Notes: generated from the letters alone by a model not told the origin. A stretch of 64,000 nt of DNA from CAVWSM01 sp963799425 (GCA_963799425.1 CAWCXA010000007.1:310001-374000), one strand, 5' to 3'; numbered from the stretch's first letter, positions 49,360-58,562 are shown. Numbers and translations are program-made.

Positions 49360-50409
49360 TCAGGGGCGCAAGAGCGCCTTGACCGAGCGTCGCTCGTCCA
49401 TGGCGGCATACGCCTGGGCGACGTCCGCGAGCGGGAGATCGAGGTCGAACACGCGGCCGGGCTCGAGAACGCCGTTGAGCACATCAGGCAGGAGCTCATC
49501 GATGTAGGCCCGGACCGGAGCCACTCCGCCGCCGACCGCGACGTTGGCATCAAACAGCTGCCGTACGGGCAGTTCTGGGCCTCCGTTGGGCGCCCCGACA
49601 TAGCCGACTCGCCCGCCCGGCCGTGTGGCCGCAAGCGCCTGCGCCATCGACTCCTTGGTGCCGACGCACTCCAGCACCGCGTCAGCGCCTATATCGTCGA
49701 AGAGCTCACGTACTTGCGCGGCACCATCGTCGCCGCGCTCGGCCACCAGGTCAGTCGCGCCGAACGACTGCGCGAGCGACTGCCGGTCAACATGCCGCGA
49801 CATCATCACGATCCGCTCGGCGCCAAGTCTGGCGGCTGCGAGGACGGCGGACTGGCCAACCGCGCCGTCTCCGACGACGGCAACGCGTGACCCCTTCACG
49901 ACCCCGGCGGAGACGGCCGCGTGGTGCCCCGTACCCATCACGTCCGAAAGAGTCAGCAGAGCGGGTACGAGGCTGTCGTCGGGCACCTCGGGCGTCGCGA
50001 CGAGCGTGCCGTCGGCATGCGGCAAGCGGACGTACTCGCCCTGGCCGCCATCGGTCGGGAACCCGTCCCCGTCGGTGCTGCCGAACCACGCCCCATGCAG
50101 ACACGAGGTGTGGATGCCATTGCGGCAGTTGACGCACGTTCCGTCGCTGATCTTGAACGGGGCGATCACGAACTGCCCGGGTCGCACCGTGGTGACAGCG
50201 CTGCCGACCTCTTCCACGATGCCGACCAGCTCATGGCCGATGCGCCCGCCACGTCGGAACCTCGTGATGCCCCGATAGGGCCACAAGTCCGACCCGCAGA
50301 CGCAGGTCGCCAGCACTCGGACGATCGCGTCGCTGGGGGTATGGATCGCGGGGTCCGGCACGGTGTCGTAACGGACGTCGCGGGGAGCGTGAAGGACTGT
50401 GGCGCGCAC
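49360..50409 (-). CDS. Zinc-dependent alcohol dehydrogenase family protein
   Basis: A 349-aa medium-chain dehydrogenase. Catalytic zinc: C in TCVCGSDLWPY and H/E in GRIGHELVGIVEEVG. Structural zinc: CVNCRNGIHTSC keeps three cysteines of the usual four-Cys cluster. NAD(P)-binding GDGAVGQSAVLAA follows. The substrate is unknown. GTG 50409 follows TAGGGT by six bases, so it is likely leaderless. Converges with the MFS gene. Confidence 0.9.
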   Translation of the reverse strand: MRATVLHAPRDVRYDTVPDPAIHTPSDAIVRVLATCVCGSDLWPYRGITRFRRGGRIGHELVGIVEEVGSAVTTVRPGQFVIAPFKISDGTCVNCRNGIHTSCLHGAWFGSTDGDGFPTDGGQGEYVRLPHADGTLVATPEVPDDSLVPALLTLSDVMGTGHHAAVSAGVVKGSRVAVVGDGAVGQSAVLAAARLGAERIVMMSRHVDRQSLAQSFGATDLVAERGDDGAAQVRELFDDIGADAVLECVGTKESMAQALAATRPGGRVGYVGAPNGGPELPVRQLFDANVAVGGGVAPVRAYIDELLPDVLNGVLEPGRVFDLDLPLADVAQAYAAMDERRSVKALLRP

Positions 50410-50415
50410 GCGGAA

Positions 50416-50421
50416 ACCCTA
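50416..50421 (-). promoter_or_regulatory. -10 box of a leaderless promoter for the alcohol dehydrogenase
   Basis: TAGGGT on the minus strand exactly six bases before the GTG at 50409. Confidence 0.55.
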
Positions 50422-50507
50422 ACGGGACGCGCGACGGACCTCCGCGCCGAGTGGCAGCGGTGCGCCGGTCGTGCCAGCGTGGGCCGGGTCCCATCTGGGA
50501 GGTTGCC

Positions 50508-52622
50508 ATGCGCCGCGCTGTCGTCCTCTTCGTGTCGTTGTCAGTTGCTCTCGCCCTCGTCCCAGGCGTGGCCAGTGCCGATCGCGGACGGCCGACGTTC
50601 TCCCCTGGGGCGCCTGGCGTCGGGGATCCCTACTTCCCGCTCGACGGTAACGGCGGCTACGACGTGCGTCATTACGACCTCGACGTCGCCTACGACCCAG
50701 CGACCGATCAGCTGACTGGCAGGGCGACGATCACGGCGCGGGCGACGCAGAACCTGTCTAGCTTCAACCTGGACCTCGAGGGGCTGACGGTGCGCTCGAT
50801 CAAGGTCGACCATCGTGACGCGACCTGGACGCGCGCCGGCGCCGAGCTGACGGTCACGCCGCCGAGAGGCATCAGGAACCACACGCGGTTCACGACCGTG
50901 ATCAGCTACGACGGGATCCCGCAGACCCTGTCGGACGGCTCCGGCTTCATCCACACCGACGACGGCGCGCTCGTGATCGGAGAGCCTCACGTCGCCGCCA
51001 CGTGGTTCCCCGTCAATGACCACCCAAGCGACAAGGCGTCGTACACCTTCACGATCAAGGCACCGAGGGACCTGCAGGTCGTGGCCAACGGCGTGCTCCA
51101 GCGCGAGCGCTCCCGCGGGGGTCAGACCACCTGGACATGGGACGCGCGAGAGCCCATGGCGTCCTACCTCGCGATGATGGCGATCGGGTCGTTCGACGTC
51201 CGCGCCTATCGCGCCAATGGCCTGAAGTTCTGGGACGCGCTCGACCCACGCCTGTTCGAGCCGATCGCCGAGCCGCGTACGGGCACGCAGTACGCGCTGT
51301 CTCAGGCTGGCGACCTCTCCTACAAGCGCCTTGCCCGGACGATCACCGTGCCGCCGGATGGCGCAACGGTCTCGTTCTTCGTTGCGAGGGACACCGAGCT
51401 CGACTGGGACTACTTCTTCGTCGAGGCGCACACTGTCGGCCAGGATGACTGGACAACGCTGCCCGCTGGGCAGTTCACCAGCCAGGGCACCGGAAACGTC
51501 TGCCCGTTCTGGCTAGGCCTGCATCCGTTCCTCGAGCACTACCAAGCCGCAAACCCCGACGGCAGCTGCACGCCGTCCGGCCTGACCGGCGACTGGTGGG
51601 CTGCGACCGGCGCGAGCGACGGCTATGAGCAGTGGACCGTGGACCTGTCCGACTTCGAGGGCGACGTCGAAGTGTCGCTCAGCTACGCGAGCGACGACGT
51701 CGTGCAGGGTCGCGGCGTCTACATCGACGACATCGTGGTCTCGACCGGTGAGGGATCGACCTCGTTCGAAGCCGACGTCGATCCGATGGACGGCTGGGCT
51801 GTGCCTGGCGCTCCGGAGGGCAGCGAGCCAAACCCCAACGACTGGATCGTCGGCACGGCGGCCGACGCCCCACCTTCGCCGGGCGAGATCGCCGACGGGT
51901 CGTTCGCGCGGCAGCCGGAGATCATCGACTTCCTGGCGGACAACTTCGGCCGCTACCCGTTCTCGGCGTCCGGCGGCATCGTCGACGTCGCGTCGATCAA
52001 CTTCGCGCTGGAGAACCAGACTCGACCGATCTACGCGCCAGTGTTCTTCGACAACCCGATCAACGGCGACTCTGTCGTGGTCCACGAGCTTGCACACCAG
52101 TGGTACGGCGACAGCCTCGCGGTCGAGCGCTGGCAGCACATCTGGCTCAACGAAGGGTTTGCGACGTACGCCGAGTGGCTGTGGAGCGACCACGAGGGGC
52201 TGGGTACGGCGCAGGAGATCTTCGACTCCTTCTACTTCGGGATTCCGGCGGATGACGATTTCTGGCAGGTGACGATCGGCGACCCGGGCGTGGATGACCT
52301 GTTCAACATCGCGGTCTACTGGCGCGGCGGGATGACCCTGCACCAGCTGCGGCTCACGGTGGGCGACGCCGACTTCTTCGACATCATGCAGACCTGGGCA
52401 CACCGGCAGGCCGGCGACAATGTGACGACTGATGAGTTCGTTGCGCTGGCCGAGAAGATCTCGGGTCAACAGCTCGACGAGCTGTTCCAGACGTGGCTAT
52501 TCACTCCTGGGCGCCCTGAACTGCCAGGAGCTGCGGCGCTGAGGACGGCTGGAGAGCTGGACGTCCGGCATGCACCACCAGTGGTTCGGGCACAGGCGGA
52601 GCGCCTGGGCTGGGCCGGGTGA
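50508..52622 (+). CDS. Secreted M1-family aminopeptidase with inserted beta-sandwich domain
   Basis: A 704-aa secreted protein: signal peptide RAVVLFVSLSVALALVPGVASA, N-terminal M1 beta domain (YDVRHYDLDVAYDPATDQLTG), then, before the catalytic domain, an extra segment (about 285-460: DDWTTLPAGQFTSQGTG, GYEQWTVDLSDFEGDVEVSLSY, DPMDGW) resembling the immune inhibitor A/jelly-roll type. The catalytic domain has HELAHQW (526-532) and NEGFATYAEW (E549) binding zinc. GGGAGG precedes the ATG. It should remove N-terminal residues from peptides outside the cell. Confidence 0.9.
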   Translation: MRRAVVLFVSLSVALALVPGVASADRGRPTFSPGAPGVGDPYFPLDGNGGYDVRHYDLDVAYDPATDQLTGRATITARATQNLSSFNLDLEGLTVRSIKVDHRDATWTRAGAELTVTPPRGIRNHTRFTTVISYDGIPQTLSDGSGFIHTDDGALVIGEPHVAATWFPVNDHPSDKASYTFTIKAPRDLQVVANGVLQRERSRGGQTTWTWDAREPMASYLAMMAIGSFDVRAYRANGLKFWDALDPRLFEPIAEPRTGTQYALSQAGDLSYKRLARTITVPPDGATVSFFVARDTELDWDYFFVEAHTVGQDDWTTLPAGQFTSQGTGNVCPFWLGLHPFLEHYQAANPDGSCTPSGLTGDWWAATGASDGYEQWTVDLSDFEGDVEVSLSYASDDVVQGRGVYIDDIVVSTGEGSTSFEADVDPMDGWAVPGAPEGSEPNPNDWIVGTAADAPPSPGEIADGSFARQPEIIDFLADNFGRYPFSASGGIVDVASINFALENQTRPIYAPVFFDNPINGDSVVVHELAHQWYGDSLAVERWQHIWLNEGFATYAEWLWSDHEGLGTAQEIFDSFYFGIPADDDFWQVTIGDPGVDDLFNIAVYWRGGMTLHQLRLTVGDADFFDIMQTWAHRQAGDNVTTDEFVALAEKISGQQLDELFQTWLFTPGRPELPGAAALRTAGELDVRHAPPVVRAQAERLGWAG

Positions 52623-52644
52623 TACCCACGTAGCATCGGCGTCC

Positions 52645-53397
52645 ATGGCCGTCGGCATCGAGGTTGCCCTGGACGAGGGTGTGCAACTCATCCGGTTCTC
52701 CCGCCCGGGGAAGAAGAACGCGCTGTCGTCGCAGATGTACTCGGCGCTGTGCAACGCGCTCGACCGTGGTGACGCATCAGACGACGTCGTTGTTCACGTG
52801 TTCGTTGGCTCCGCCGGCGTGTTCACGGCGGGCAACGACCTGGCCGACTTCCTCGCCTTCTCCGCGGCACCAGACGCACGCCGACTGCCGGCGCTCGACT
52901 TCATCGACCGCTTGCCTCGGGTCAGCAAACCGATGGTGGCCGCCGTTGACGGACTTGCGGTGGGCGTGGGTACGACCATGCTGCTGCACTGCGATCTGGT
53001 GTACGCCAGCCCGAGCGCGAGCTTCCGCACTCCGTTCGTCGACCTCGGGCTGGTCCCGGAGGCGGGCTCGAGCCTGCTTGCTGTGCAGCGGATGGGCTAC
53101 GCGCGGGCGTTCGAGCTCCTCTGTCTGGGTGAGCCATTCGACGCCGAGCGCGCGCTCGGGGCCGGCCTGGTCAATGCTGTCGTCCCGACCGAGCAGCTCG
53201 AGCAGACTGCGCTTGCCGCTGCGCGACGGCTTGTCGCGAAGCCACGCGAGGCGTTGCAAGCCTCTCGCCGACTCATGCGTGGCGACACGTCGGCGCTGCT
53301 GGATCGCATGGCAGCGGAGATACGCGAGTTCTCGCACCGGCTGACCACCGACGAGGCGCAGTCGGCGCTGGAGGCGGTGCTGCAGCGCCGGTCCTGA
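52645..53397 (+). CDS. Enoyl-CoA hydratase/isomerase family protein
   Basis: A 250-aa crotonase-fold enzyme: IRFSRPGKKNALSSQMY, oxyanion-hole segments VFTAGNDLADFL and AAVDGLAVGVGTTMLLHCDLVYAS, and TPFVDLGLVPEAGSS, where the second catalytic glutamate (VPEAG) is kept. The first acidic position looks non-standard (GVFTAGNDL), as in isomerase-like members such as delta3-delta2-enoyl-CoA isomerases. TAGCAT eight bases before the ATG hints at a leaderless start. Confidence 0.88.
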   Translation: MAVGIEVALDEGVQLIRFSRPGKKNALSSQMYSALCNALDRGDASDDVVVHVFVGSAGVFTAGNDLADFLAFSAAPDARRLPALDFIDRLPRVSKPMVAAVDGLAVGVGTTMLLHCDLVYASPSASFRTPFVDLGLVPEAGSSLLAVQRMGYARAFELLCLGEPFDAERALGAGLVNAVVPTEQLEQTALAAARRLVAKPREALQASRRLMRGDTSALLDRMAAEIREFSHRLTTDEAQSALEAVLQRRS

Positions 53398-53408
53398 GCG
53401 GCCTCACC

Positions 53409-54473
53409 TCACGCAGGACGCGGCCAGGCGCGCACTACCCCAGAGAGCTCGACCATGACGGTAGTTCCGGGGGACAGATCGGCAGCGTCGTCGAGAGTGC
53501 GCGCGGTCAGCTCGGTGCCGTCCTCGAGCCGGATCGTCGTGAGGGCGTCGTGCCCGAAGAAGTCACGCCGTACGACTGACGCAGTCACGCCCTCCTGCGT
53601 GCGTGCTGGCGCCATGCGTACCTGCTCGGGCCGGACGAGCACCGTCACAGGTACGCGCCCGTTCCCTCGTCTCGGCGATGCACCCGCCGACTCCACAACA
53701 ACGGGCACTGCTCCTGCAGCGGTGTATGCAACACCATCATGCAGCTCCCCGTCGAGAAGCACGGCCTCGCCGACAAACCCCGCCACCCACGCGTCCGCAG
53801 GGGATCGGTAGACATCGGTGGGCCGGCCGCTCTGCACCACACGACCATCACGCATCACAGCAACCTGGTCGGCGAGCGACAGTGCCTCACCCTGGTCGTG
53901 TGTGACGAGGACACCGGTCGCGCCGTCGGCTTGCAGCGCGTCACGCACTACCCGACGCAGCTCCGCCCGCAGCCCGGCGTCGAGCGCGCTGAACGGCTCG
54001 TCGAGCAGGATCAGTGACGGACGCGGCGCAAGTGCGCGGGCGAGTGCGATGCGCTGCTGTTGGCCGCCTGAAAGCTGGTACGGCATGCGGCTGCCATGTC
54101 CCTCGAGCCCGACCAGTGCGAGCAGCTCGGTGACCCGCCCAGACCGGCGCGCCGCGCGGTCGAGGCCGTACGCGATGTTGTCAGCGGCGGACAGGTGCGG
54201 GAACAGCGCGCCTTCCTGCGGCACGAGCGTAACGCGGCGGCGGTGCGCGGCGACGTGCACGCCAGGCGCCGACAGCACCCGGCCTCGCACGACGAGCGTG
54301 CCGGCGTCGAGCCGTTCGAGCCCGGCGATGCATCGCAACAGGGTGGTCTTGCCACAGCCGGACGGACCGAGCACGGCGAGCAGCTCGCCATCGGCAATCG
54401 ATACGTCGACCCCGGCCAGCGCGCGCACCCGGCCGAACGACTTGCACGCAGCGGTCACCGTGAGTGCTGTCAT
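53409..54473 (-). CDS. fbpC: Iron(III) ABC transporter ATP-binding protein
   Basis: A 354-aa ATPase: Walker A GPSGCGKTT, signature LSGGQQQRIALARAL, Walker B LILLDEPFSALDAG and LVTHDQGEALSLAD. The C-terminal TOBE-type domain (VTVLVRPEQVRMAP, FFGHDALTTIRLEDG) is typical of Fe3+ and related importers. It begins inside the permease stop (ATGA). It energises uptake by the fused permease and the binding protein encoded upstream. Confidence 0.9.
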   Translation of the reverse strand: MTALTVTAACKSFGRVRALAGVDVSIADGELLAVLGPSGCGKTTLLRCIAGLERLDAGTLVVRGRVLSAPGVHVAAHRRRVTLVPQEGALFPHLSAADNIAYGLDRAARRSGRVTELLALVGLEGHGSRMPYQLSGGQQQRIALARALAPRPSLILLDEPFSALDAGLRAELRRVVRDALQADGATGVLVTHDQGEALSLADQVAVMRDGRVVQSGRPTDVYRSPADAWVAGFVGEAVLLDGELHDGVAYTAAGAVPVVVESAGASPRRGNGRVPVTVLVRPEQVRMAPARTQEGVTASVVRRDFFGHDALTTIRLEDGTELTARTLDDAADLSPGTTVMVELSGVVRAWPRPA

Positions 54474-56062
54474 TGCGCACTGTCCGAGCTGAGCAGCCCG
54501 GTCCGGCTGGCGAGCGACCAGGCGAGCGGCGCGGAGAGCAGCACCAGGAGGGCGGCGTACGGCGTGGCGGCCGCGTAGGCAGAGACGCTCGTGTACGTCC
54601 AGAGCTCGGTGGCGAGCGTGTTCATACCGGTCGGGCGGAGCAGCAAGGTAGCGGGCAGCTCCTTCATGCAGGTCAGAAAGACCAGCGCCACGCCTGCGGC
54701 CAGACCGGGGAAGGTGAGGGGCAAGGTCACGCTGCGGAACACTGCGAGTGGCGAGCGCCCGAGCGACCGTGCGACATCTTCGAGCACGGGCGGCGCATGT
54801 GCGGCGGCCGCCACGACAGCCGCGACAGCGAGCGGCAGGAACAGCGCAGCGTAGGCCAGCGTCAGCAGCCACACGCTCTGGTAGATCCCATAGGCGACGT
54901 TGATGCCGAAGAACACCAGCGACAGCCCGATGACCACTCCGGGCAGTGCGTGCGTGAGATAGCTCAGCCGCTCGATCGTCGTGGAGATGACGCCGGGTGC
55001 GCGAGTCACGAGCAGTCCGATCGGCAACGCCAGAAGCAGTGTCAGGAGTGCGCCGGCAAGCGACACCGTGACCGAGCTCCCCGCGGCCGCCGCGATCTCC
55101 GTCACCGATCCGGGCCGAGAGACGCCATCGGCGAGCCGTCGGGCCAACGCATATGCGGGGACGCCGAGGGCCAGCACGGCCACGCTGCTCAGTGCCGCGA
55201 CCGCCGGCCAGCGCCATCGTGTCAGCCGTACCCGCGTGTGGGGTCGGCTCACACCGCCACCCACCCGGGCGTAGCGCGCCTCCTTGCGCCGACTCAGCGT
55301 CTCCCCCATGAGGAGCGGGATGGTGATTGCGATCAGGACGACTGACAGTACGAGCGCTCCGGTGCGGTTGAAGCCCGCCTCCAGGGCGATGAAGACCGCG
55401 CGGGTGAACGTGTCGGTGCGCAGGATCGCGACTGCGCCGAAGTCGGAGAGCACATAGAGCGCCACGAGCAGCGCGCCGCCCGAGATGGCGGGGCGGGCCT
55501 GCGGGAGGGTCACCGAGGCAAATGTCCGCCAGCGGCCGCGGCCCAATGTGCGGGCCACCTCCTCCTGGGACGGATCCGAGAGGCGCAACGATGCTGCAAC
55601 CGGCAGAAAGACATAGGGCGAGCAGCACAACGTCAGCACGGCCGCGGACCACCAGAACCCCTCGATCCCGTCGATGAGGGAGACCCAGGAGAAGGCGGCG
55701 ATGTAGGTGGGGACAGCTAGCGGCAGGACGGCGAGGACGGTGAAGAGGCGGCGGGCGGGGAGGTCCGTACGTATGACGAGAAATGCGCCGGCTACGCCGA
55801 TGAGACTCGCTGCCGCCGTCACCACCGCCGCGAGCGCAAGGCTGCGAGCGGCCAACAGCGCCACCCGTTCGGTGAACAGCTCGTCGGCCACGGCTGACCA
55901 GCCTGCCTCCGCCGTGCGCACCACTAGGTAGGCGAGCGGCAGCAGGGCGACAGCGACCGCCGCCGCGGCCCAGACGAGCAGCAGCGGCCGCGGCGCCAAC
56001 CGACGCAGCCCCGCGGCCGGGACGGCGACATGGGGCGCCGGTGGTGCGAGCTGCGTGCTCAG
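54470..56062 (-). CDS. fbpB: Iron(III) ABC transporter permease (two fused domains)
   Basis: A 530-aa protein with about 12 helices and two BPD_transp_1 halves, each with an EAA loop (SQEEVARTLGRGRWRTFASVTLPQARP and LEDVARSLGRSPLAVFRSVTLPLTFP). The only reasonable start coupled to the upstream gene is CTG 56062, which overlaps the binding-protein stop (CTGA) and gives S-T-Q-L-A-P-P as the next residues; a downstream TTG at 55999 would leave only a very short tail before the first helix. Part of the fbpABC-type importer. Confidence 0.88.
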   Translation of the reverse strand: MSTQLAPPAPHVAVPAAGLRRLAPRPLLLVWAAAAVAVALLPLAYLVVRTAEAGWSAVADELFTERVALLAARSLALAAVVTAAASLIGVAGAFLVIRTDLPARRLFTVLAVLPLAVPTYIAAFSWVSLIDGIEGFWWSAAVLTLCCSPYVFLPVAASLRLSDPSQEEVARTLGRGRWRTFASVTLPQARPAISGGALLVALYVLSDFGAVAILRTDTFTRAVFIALEAGFNRTGALVLSVVLIAITIPLLMGETLSRRKEARYARVGGGVSRPHTRVRLTRWRWPAVAALSSVAVLALGVPAYALARRLADGVSRPGSVTEIAAAAGSSVTVSLAGALLTLLLALPIGLLVTRAPGVISTTIERLSYLTHALPGVVIGLSLVFFGINVAYGIYQSVWLLTLAYAALFLPLAVAAVVAAAAHAPPVLEDVARSLGRSPLAVFRSVTLPLTFPGLAAGVALVFLTCMKELPATLLLRPTGMNTLATELWTYTSVSAYAAATPYAALLVLLSAPLAWSLASRTGLLSSDSAQ

Positions 56063-57126
56063 GGAGTGAGCCCCGCTTCCTCGATCATGCCCACCGTCTC
56101 GGCCAGCCCGTCGAGGTCATTGAGATCGATGGCAGGGGAGGACAGCTCGCCGAGCGGTGGCACGTACGACGGCGCGGCAATGCCGTCGACGAGCGGATAC
56201 TCGAACGTCTCCTCGGCGAAGTAGGTCTGCGCATCGGGACCGAGCAGATAGTCGACGAACTCGGCGACGTCCGGGTCCTCGGCCGCCTTGGCGAGGACGG
56301 CGACACCGGCGACGTTGACGAGGGCACCGAGGTCACCGTTGGGGAAGAAGTGCAGCTTGGCGTTCAGCGCGTCGACCGTGGTGCCGCGCTCCTTGGCGAC
56401 CTCGCCCAGGTAGTAGTGGTTGACCAGCCCTACTGCCACCTTGCCGGCCTCGACATCCTCGACGATCTGCACGTTGTTGTCGCGGATCTCGGCGTCATTG
56501 GCGGCGAGCCCCTCGAGGAACTCACGCGCCTTGTCGTCGCCGAACTGCACGCGGATCGCCGTGACAAAGGCCTGGAACGACGCGTTGGTCGGAGCCACCG
56601 CGACGTGGCCCCTCCAATCTGGGGCTGTGAGGTCGAAGACGGACGCCGGCAACTCCACCCCCTCGACCTCGTCAGGGTTGTAGACGAGCACTCGGGAACG
56701 CCCAGACACGCCGACCCAGTGCCCATCCGTCGAGCGGTAGATCTCGGGGACCTGGGTGAGCACGTCCTGGGGGAGTGGTGCGAGGAGGCCTTCCTTGTTG
56801 ACTGCGCCAAGCGCCCCGGCGTCCTGTGCGAAGAAGACGTCGGCCGGAGAGCGGTCGCCCTCCTCCAGCAGCTGCGCGGCCATCTGCGCTGTCGCGGCAT
56901 ACCTCGCCTCGACCTCGATGCCGGTCGCCTCGGTGAACTGCTCGAACAGCGGCGCGACAAGCGTCTCGCTCCGCCCGCTGTAGACGGTGATCCGCTTGTC
57001 ACCGGGCTCACTGCCCTCGATGGTCGACGAGTCATCGTCATCGTCCCCGCCGCACGCGCCCAGTCCGAGGACGAGCGCGCCGGCAACGGCGAGCAGGGGT
57101 GCGGTCCGGCGGAGTCTGCGGGCCAT
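56059..57126 (-). CDS. fbpA: Iron(III) ABC transporter substrate-binding lipoprotein
   Basis: A 355-aa binding protein with signal and lipobox LVLGLGACGG, then ITVYSGRSETLVAPLFEQFTEATGIEVEARY, DVFFAQDAGALGAV and GLVNHYYLGE, the tyrosine pair motif (NHYY) used to bind ferric iron in FbpA/FutA proteins. GAAGG precedes the ATG at 57126. The iron box at 57167-57185 lies 41 bases upstream, so repression by DtxR/IdeR when iron is plentiful is expected. Confidence 0.92.
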   Translation of the reverse strand: MARRLRRTAPLLAVAGALVLGLGACGGDDDDDSSTIEGSEPGDKRITVYSGRSETLVAPLFEQFTEATGIEVEARYAATAQMAAQLLEEGDRSPADVFFAQDAGALGAVNKEGLLAPLPQDVLTQVPEIYRSTDGHWVGVSGRSRVLVYNPDEVEGVELPASVFDLTAPDWRGHVAVAPTNASFQAFVTAIRVQFGDDKAREFLEGLAANDAEIRDNNVQIVEDVEAGKVAVGLVNHYYLGEVAKERGTTVDALNAKLHFFPNGDLGALVNVAGVAVLAKAAEDPDVAEFVDYLLGPDAQTYFAEETFEYPLVDGIAAPSYVPPLGELSSPAIDLNDLDGLAETVGMIEEAGLTP

Positions 57127-57166
57127 GGCGATGCACCTTCGGTCGTGATCATGCTTGGGTCGGCTG

Positions 57167-57185
57167 TGAGGTTAGCCTAACCTTC
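57167..57185. promoter_or_regulatory. DtxR/IdeR-type iron box upstream of fbpA
   Basis: A palindrome with perfect 7-base arms AGGTTAG-C-CTAACCT (57169-57183), matching the core of the IdeR/DtxR consensus (TTAGGTTAGGCTAACCTAA). It lies 41 bases before the fbpA start. Confidence 0.85.
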
Positions 57186-57484
57186 AGCGATCATCCCGAC
57201 CAGGCCCGCTGGTGAGCCGGAATGACCACGTCAAGCAGGCCTTTCCCCGCAGGACTAGGCATGCAGCCCTGTTCATGCGTGGGAAATCCTTGCAGTGGGC
57301 CGATGTCGTCCGTGTCCGCGGCCCGCCGCCATCCTGCTTCTGGTCGCCGGGTTGACTACACCCTTGCGCGGGACGCCCCATGCACTCCAGGACGCCCCGC
57401 GCGGGAGCTAAGGTCGCGCGGCAGCCGCCGGTGACCGCGCTGTCATGATCGACAGCCTCCTCGCGCGCGACACACGGCGTGAGA
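57186..57484. other. Gap between the iron box and the IS element, no gene seen
   Basis: About 300 bases with no convincing reading frame. It holds TTGACT at 57352-57357 without a matching -10, and an inverted repeat GCGCGGG (57366-57372) / CCCGCGC (57396-57402). The start of the gap (GATCATCCCGACCAGGC) resembles a stretch near 2452-2466, downstream of the trxA terminator. It may be remnant sequence left of the IS insertion. Confidence 0.4.
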
Positions 57485-57485
57485 T

Positions 57486-57510
57486 CTCAACCGGTGCATG
57501 CAACAGGCTG
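57486..57510 (+). repeat. Left terminal inverted repeat of the IS30-family element
   Basis: Begins CTCAACCGGTGCATGCAACA; matches the right end read in reverse (CTCAAGCGGTGGATGCAACA at its start) with four mismatches over 25 bases. Confidence 0.85.
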
Positions 57511-57535
57511 ATCAACTTGGGGCCTGGAGGTGTGC

Positions 57536-58561
57536 ATGGCGGGTAAGCCGTTGACGGTGGACGAGCGGTTGGTCATTGATCGGTGGTGGCATCGGCGGGA
57601 GTGGGGCGAAGCGGTGGAGTCGATGCGGGCGTTGGCGCTGCGGATCGGCCGGGACGTGTCGGTGATCTCGCGGGAGATCCGACGTAACGAGTCCGGGCAG
57701 CTGGGCTATCACGCGTTGTGGGCGCAGCAGAAGGCCGACCGGCGTCGGCGCCGACCGAAACCGGCGAGGCTCGTCGCGCCGGGGTTGCTGCGCACGCTGG
57801 TGCTCGCCGGGCTGCGTAGCCACCACTCACCGCAGCAGATCGCGGGACGCTTGAGGCGTAAGTTCCCCGACCGGCCGGAGATGTGGGTGTCGCACGAGAC
57901 CATCTACCAGGCGATCTACCTGCAGACCCGCGGCGGGCTCAAGCGGGAGCTGGAACGGGCGCTGCGCACCGGCCGGACCCGGCGCCGCAGGCAGCCGCCC
58001 CCGGCGTCGCCCGGGCAGCGGTCGCGCCGGCTGTGGTCGCAGCCGCGGATCGCCCAGCGGCCTCCGGAGGTGGCCGAACGGGCGGTGCCCGGGCACTGGG
58101 AGGGTGACCTGCTGATGGGCGTGGCCAGCAAGTCCGCGGTGTGCGTGCTGGTCGAACGGGCCAGCCGGTTCGTGCTGATCGCCGCGCTGCCCGACGGGTG
58201 GACCGCCGAAGCGGTCAACGCCGCCATCACGACCAAGGTCAGTGACCTGCCCGCCCGGCTCCGCAAGACACTGACCTGGGATCTCGGCGCGGAGATGGCC
58301 AAACACGCCCAGATCACCATCGCCACCGACCTCGCCTGCTACTTCTGCGACCCCAGCAGCCCGTGGCAGAAGGGCACCGTGGAGAACACCAACGGCCTGC
58401 TGCGCGAGTACTTCCCCAAGGGCAAGTTCGACTTCCGCACCTGCAGCCAGGACTACCTCGACGCCGTCGCTGACGAGCTCAACAACCGGCCGCGCGCTGT
58501 ACTCGACTTCGCCACCCCCCGTGAGAGCCTCAACGCACTGCTTGTTGCATCCACCGCTTGA
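57536..58561 (+). CDS. IS30-family transposase
   Basis: A 341-aa transposase: N-terminal helix-turn-helix (LTVDERLVIDRWWHRREWGEA; ALRIGRDVSVISREIRRNES), the HETIYQAIYLQTRG motif and a DDE catalytic core with D in HWEGDLLMG, D in TWDLGAEMAKHAQI and E in TVENTNGLLREYFPKG. The second motif reads DLG where most IS30 enzymes have DRG/NG. GGAGG lies five bases before the ATG; a GTG six bases upstream is in frame. The stop codon lies within the right inverted repeat. Confidence 0.93.
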   Translation: MAGKPLTVDERLVIDRWWHRREWGEAVESMRALALRIGRDVSVISREIRRNESGQLGYHALWAQQKADRRRRRPKPARLVAPGLLRTLVLAGLRSHHSPQQIAGRLRRKFPDRPEMWVSHETIYQAIYLQTRGGLKRELERALRTGRTRRRRQPPPASPGQRSRRLWSQPRIAQRPPEVAERAVPGHWEGDLLMGVASKSAVCVLVERASRFVLIAALPDGWTAEAVNAAITTKVSDLPARLRKTLTWDLGAEMAKHAQITIATDLACYFCDPSSPWQKGTVENTNGLLREYFPKGKFDFRTCSQDYLDAVADELNNRPRAVLDFATPRESLNALLVASTA

Positions 58562-58562
58562 G
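58538..58562 (+). repeat. Right terminal inverted repeat of the IS30-family element
   Basis: CTGCTTGTTGCATCCACCGC and five further bases; it contains the transposase stop codon (58559-58561). The outer flank is ACTGCAG, with no duplication of the left flank. Confidence 0.85.

Noticed and set aside
53409..55652. Reading fbpC as a 747-aa protein from a start at 55652
   Set aside because: The extra N-terminus is the out-of-frame shadow of the permease; ATG 54473 with an ATGA overlap is the natural start.
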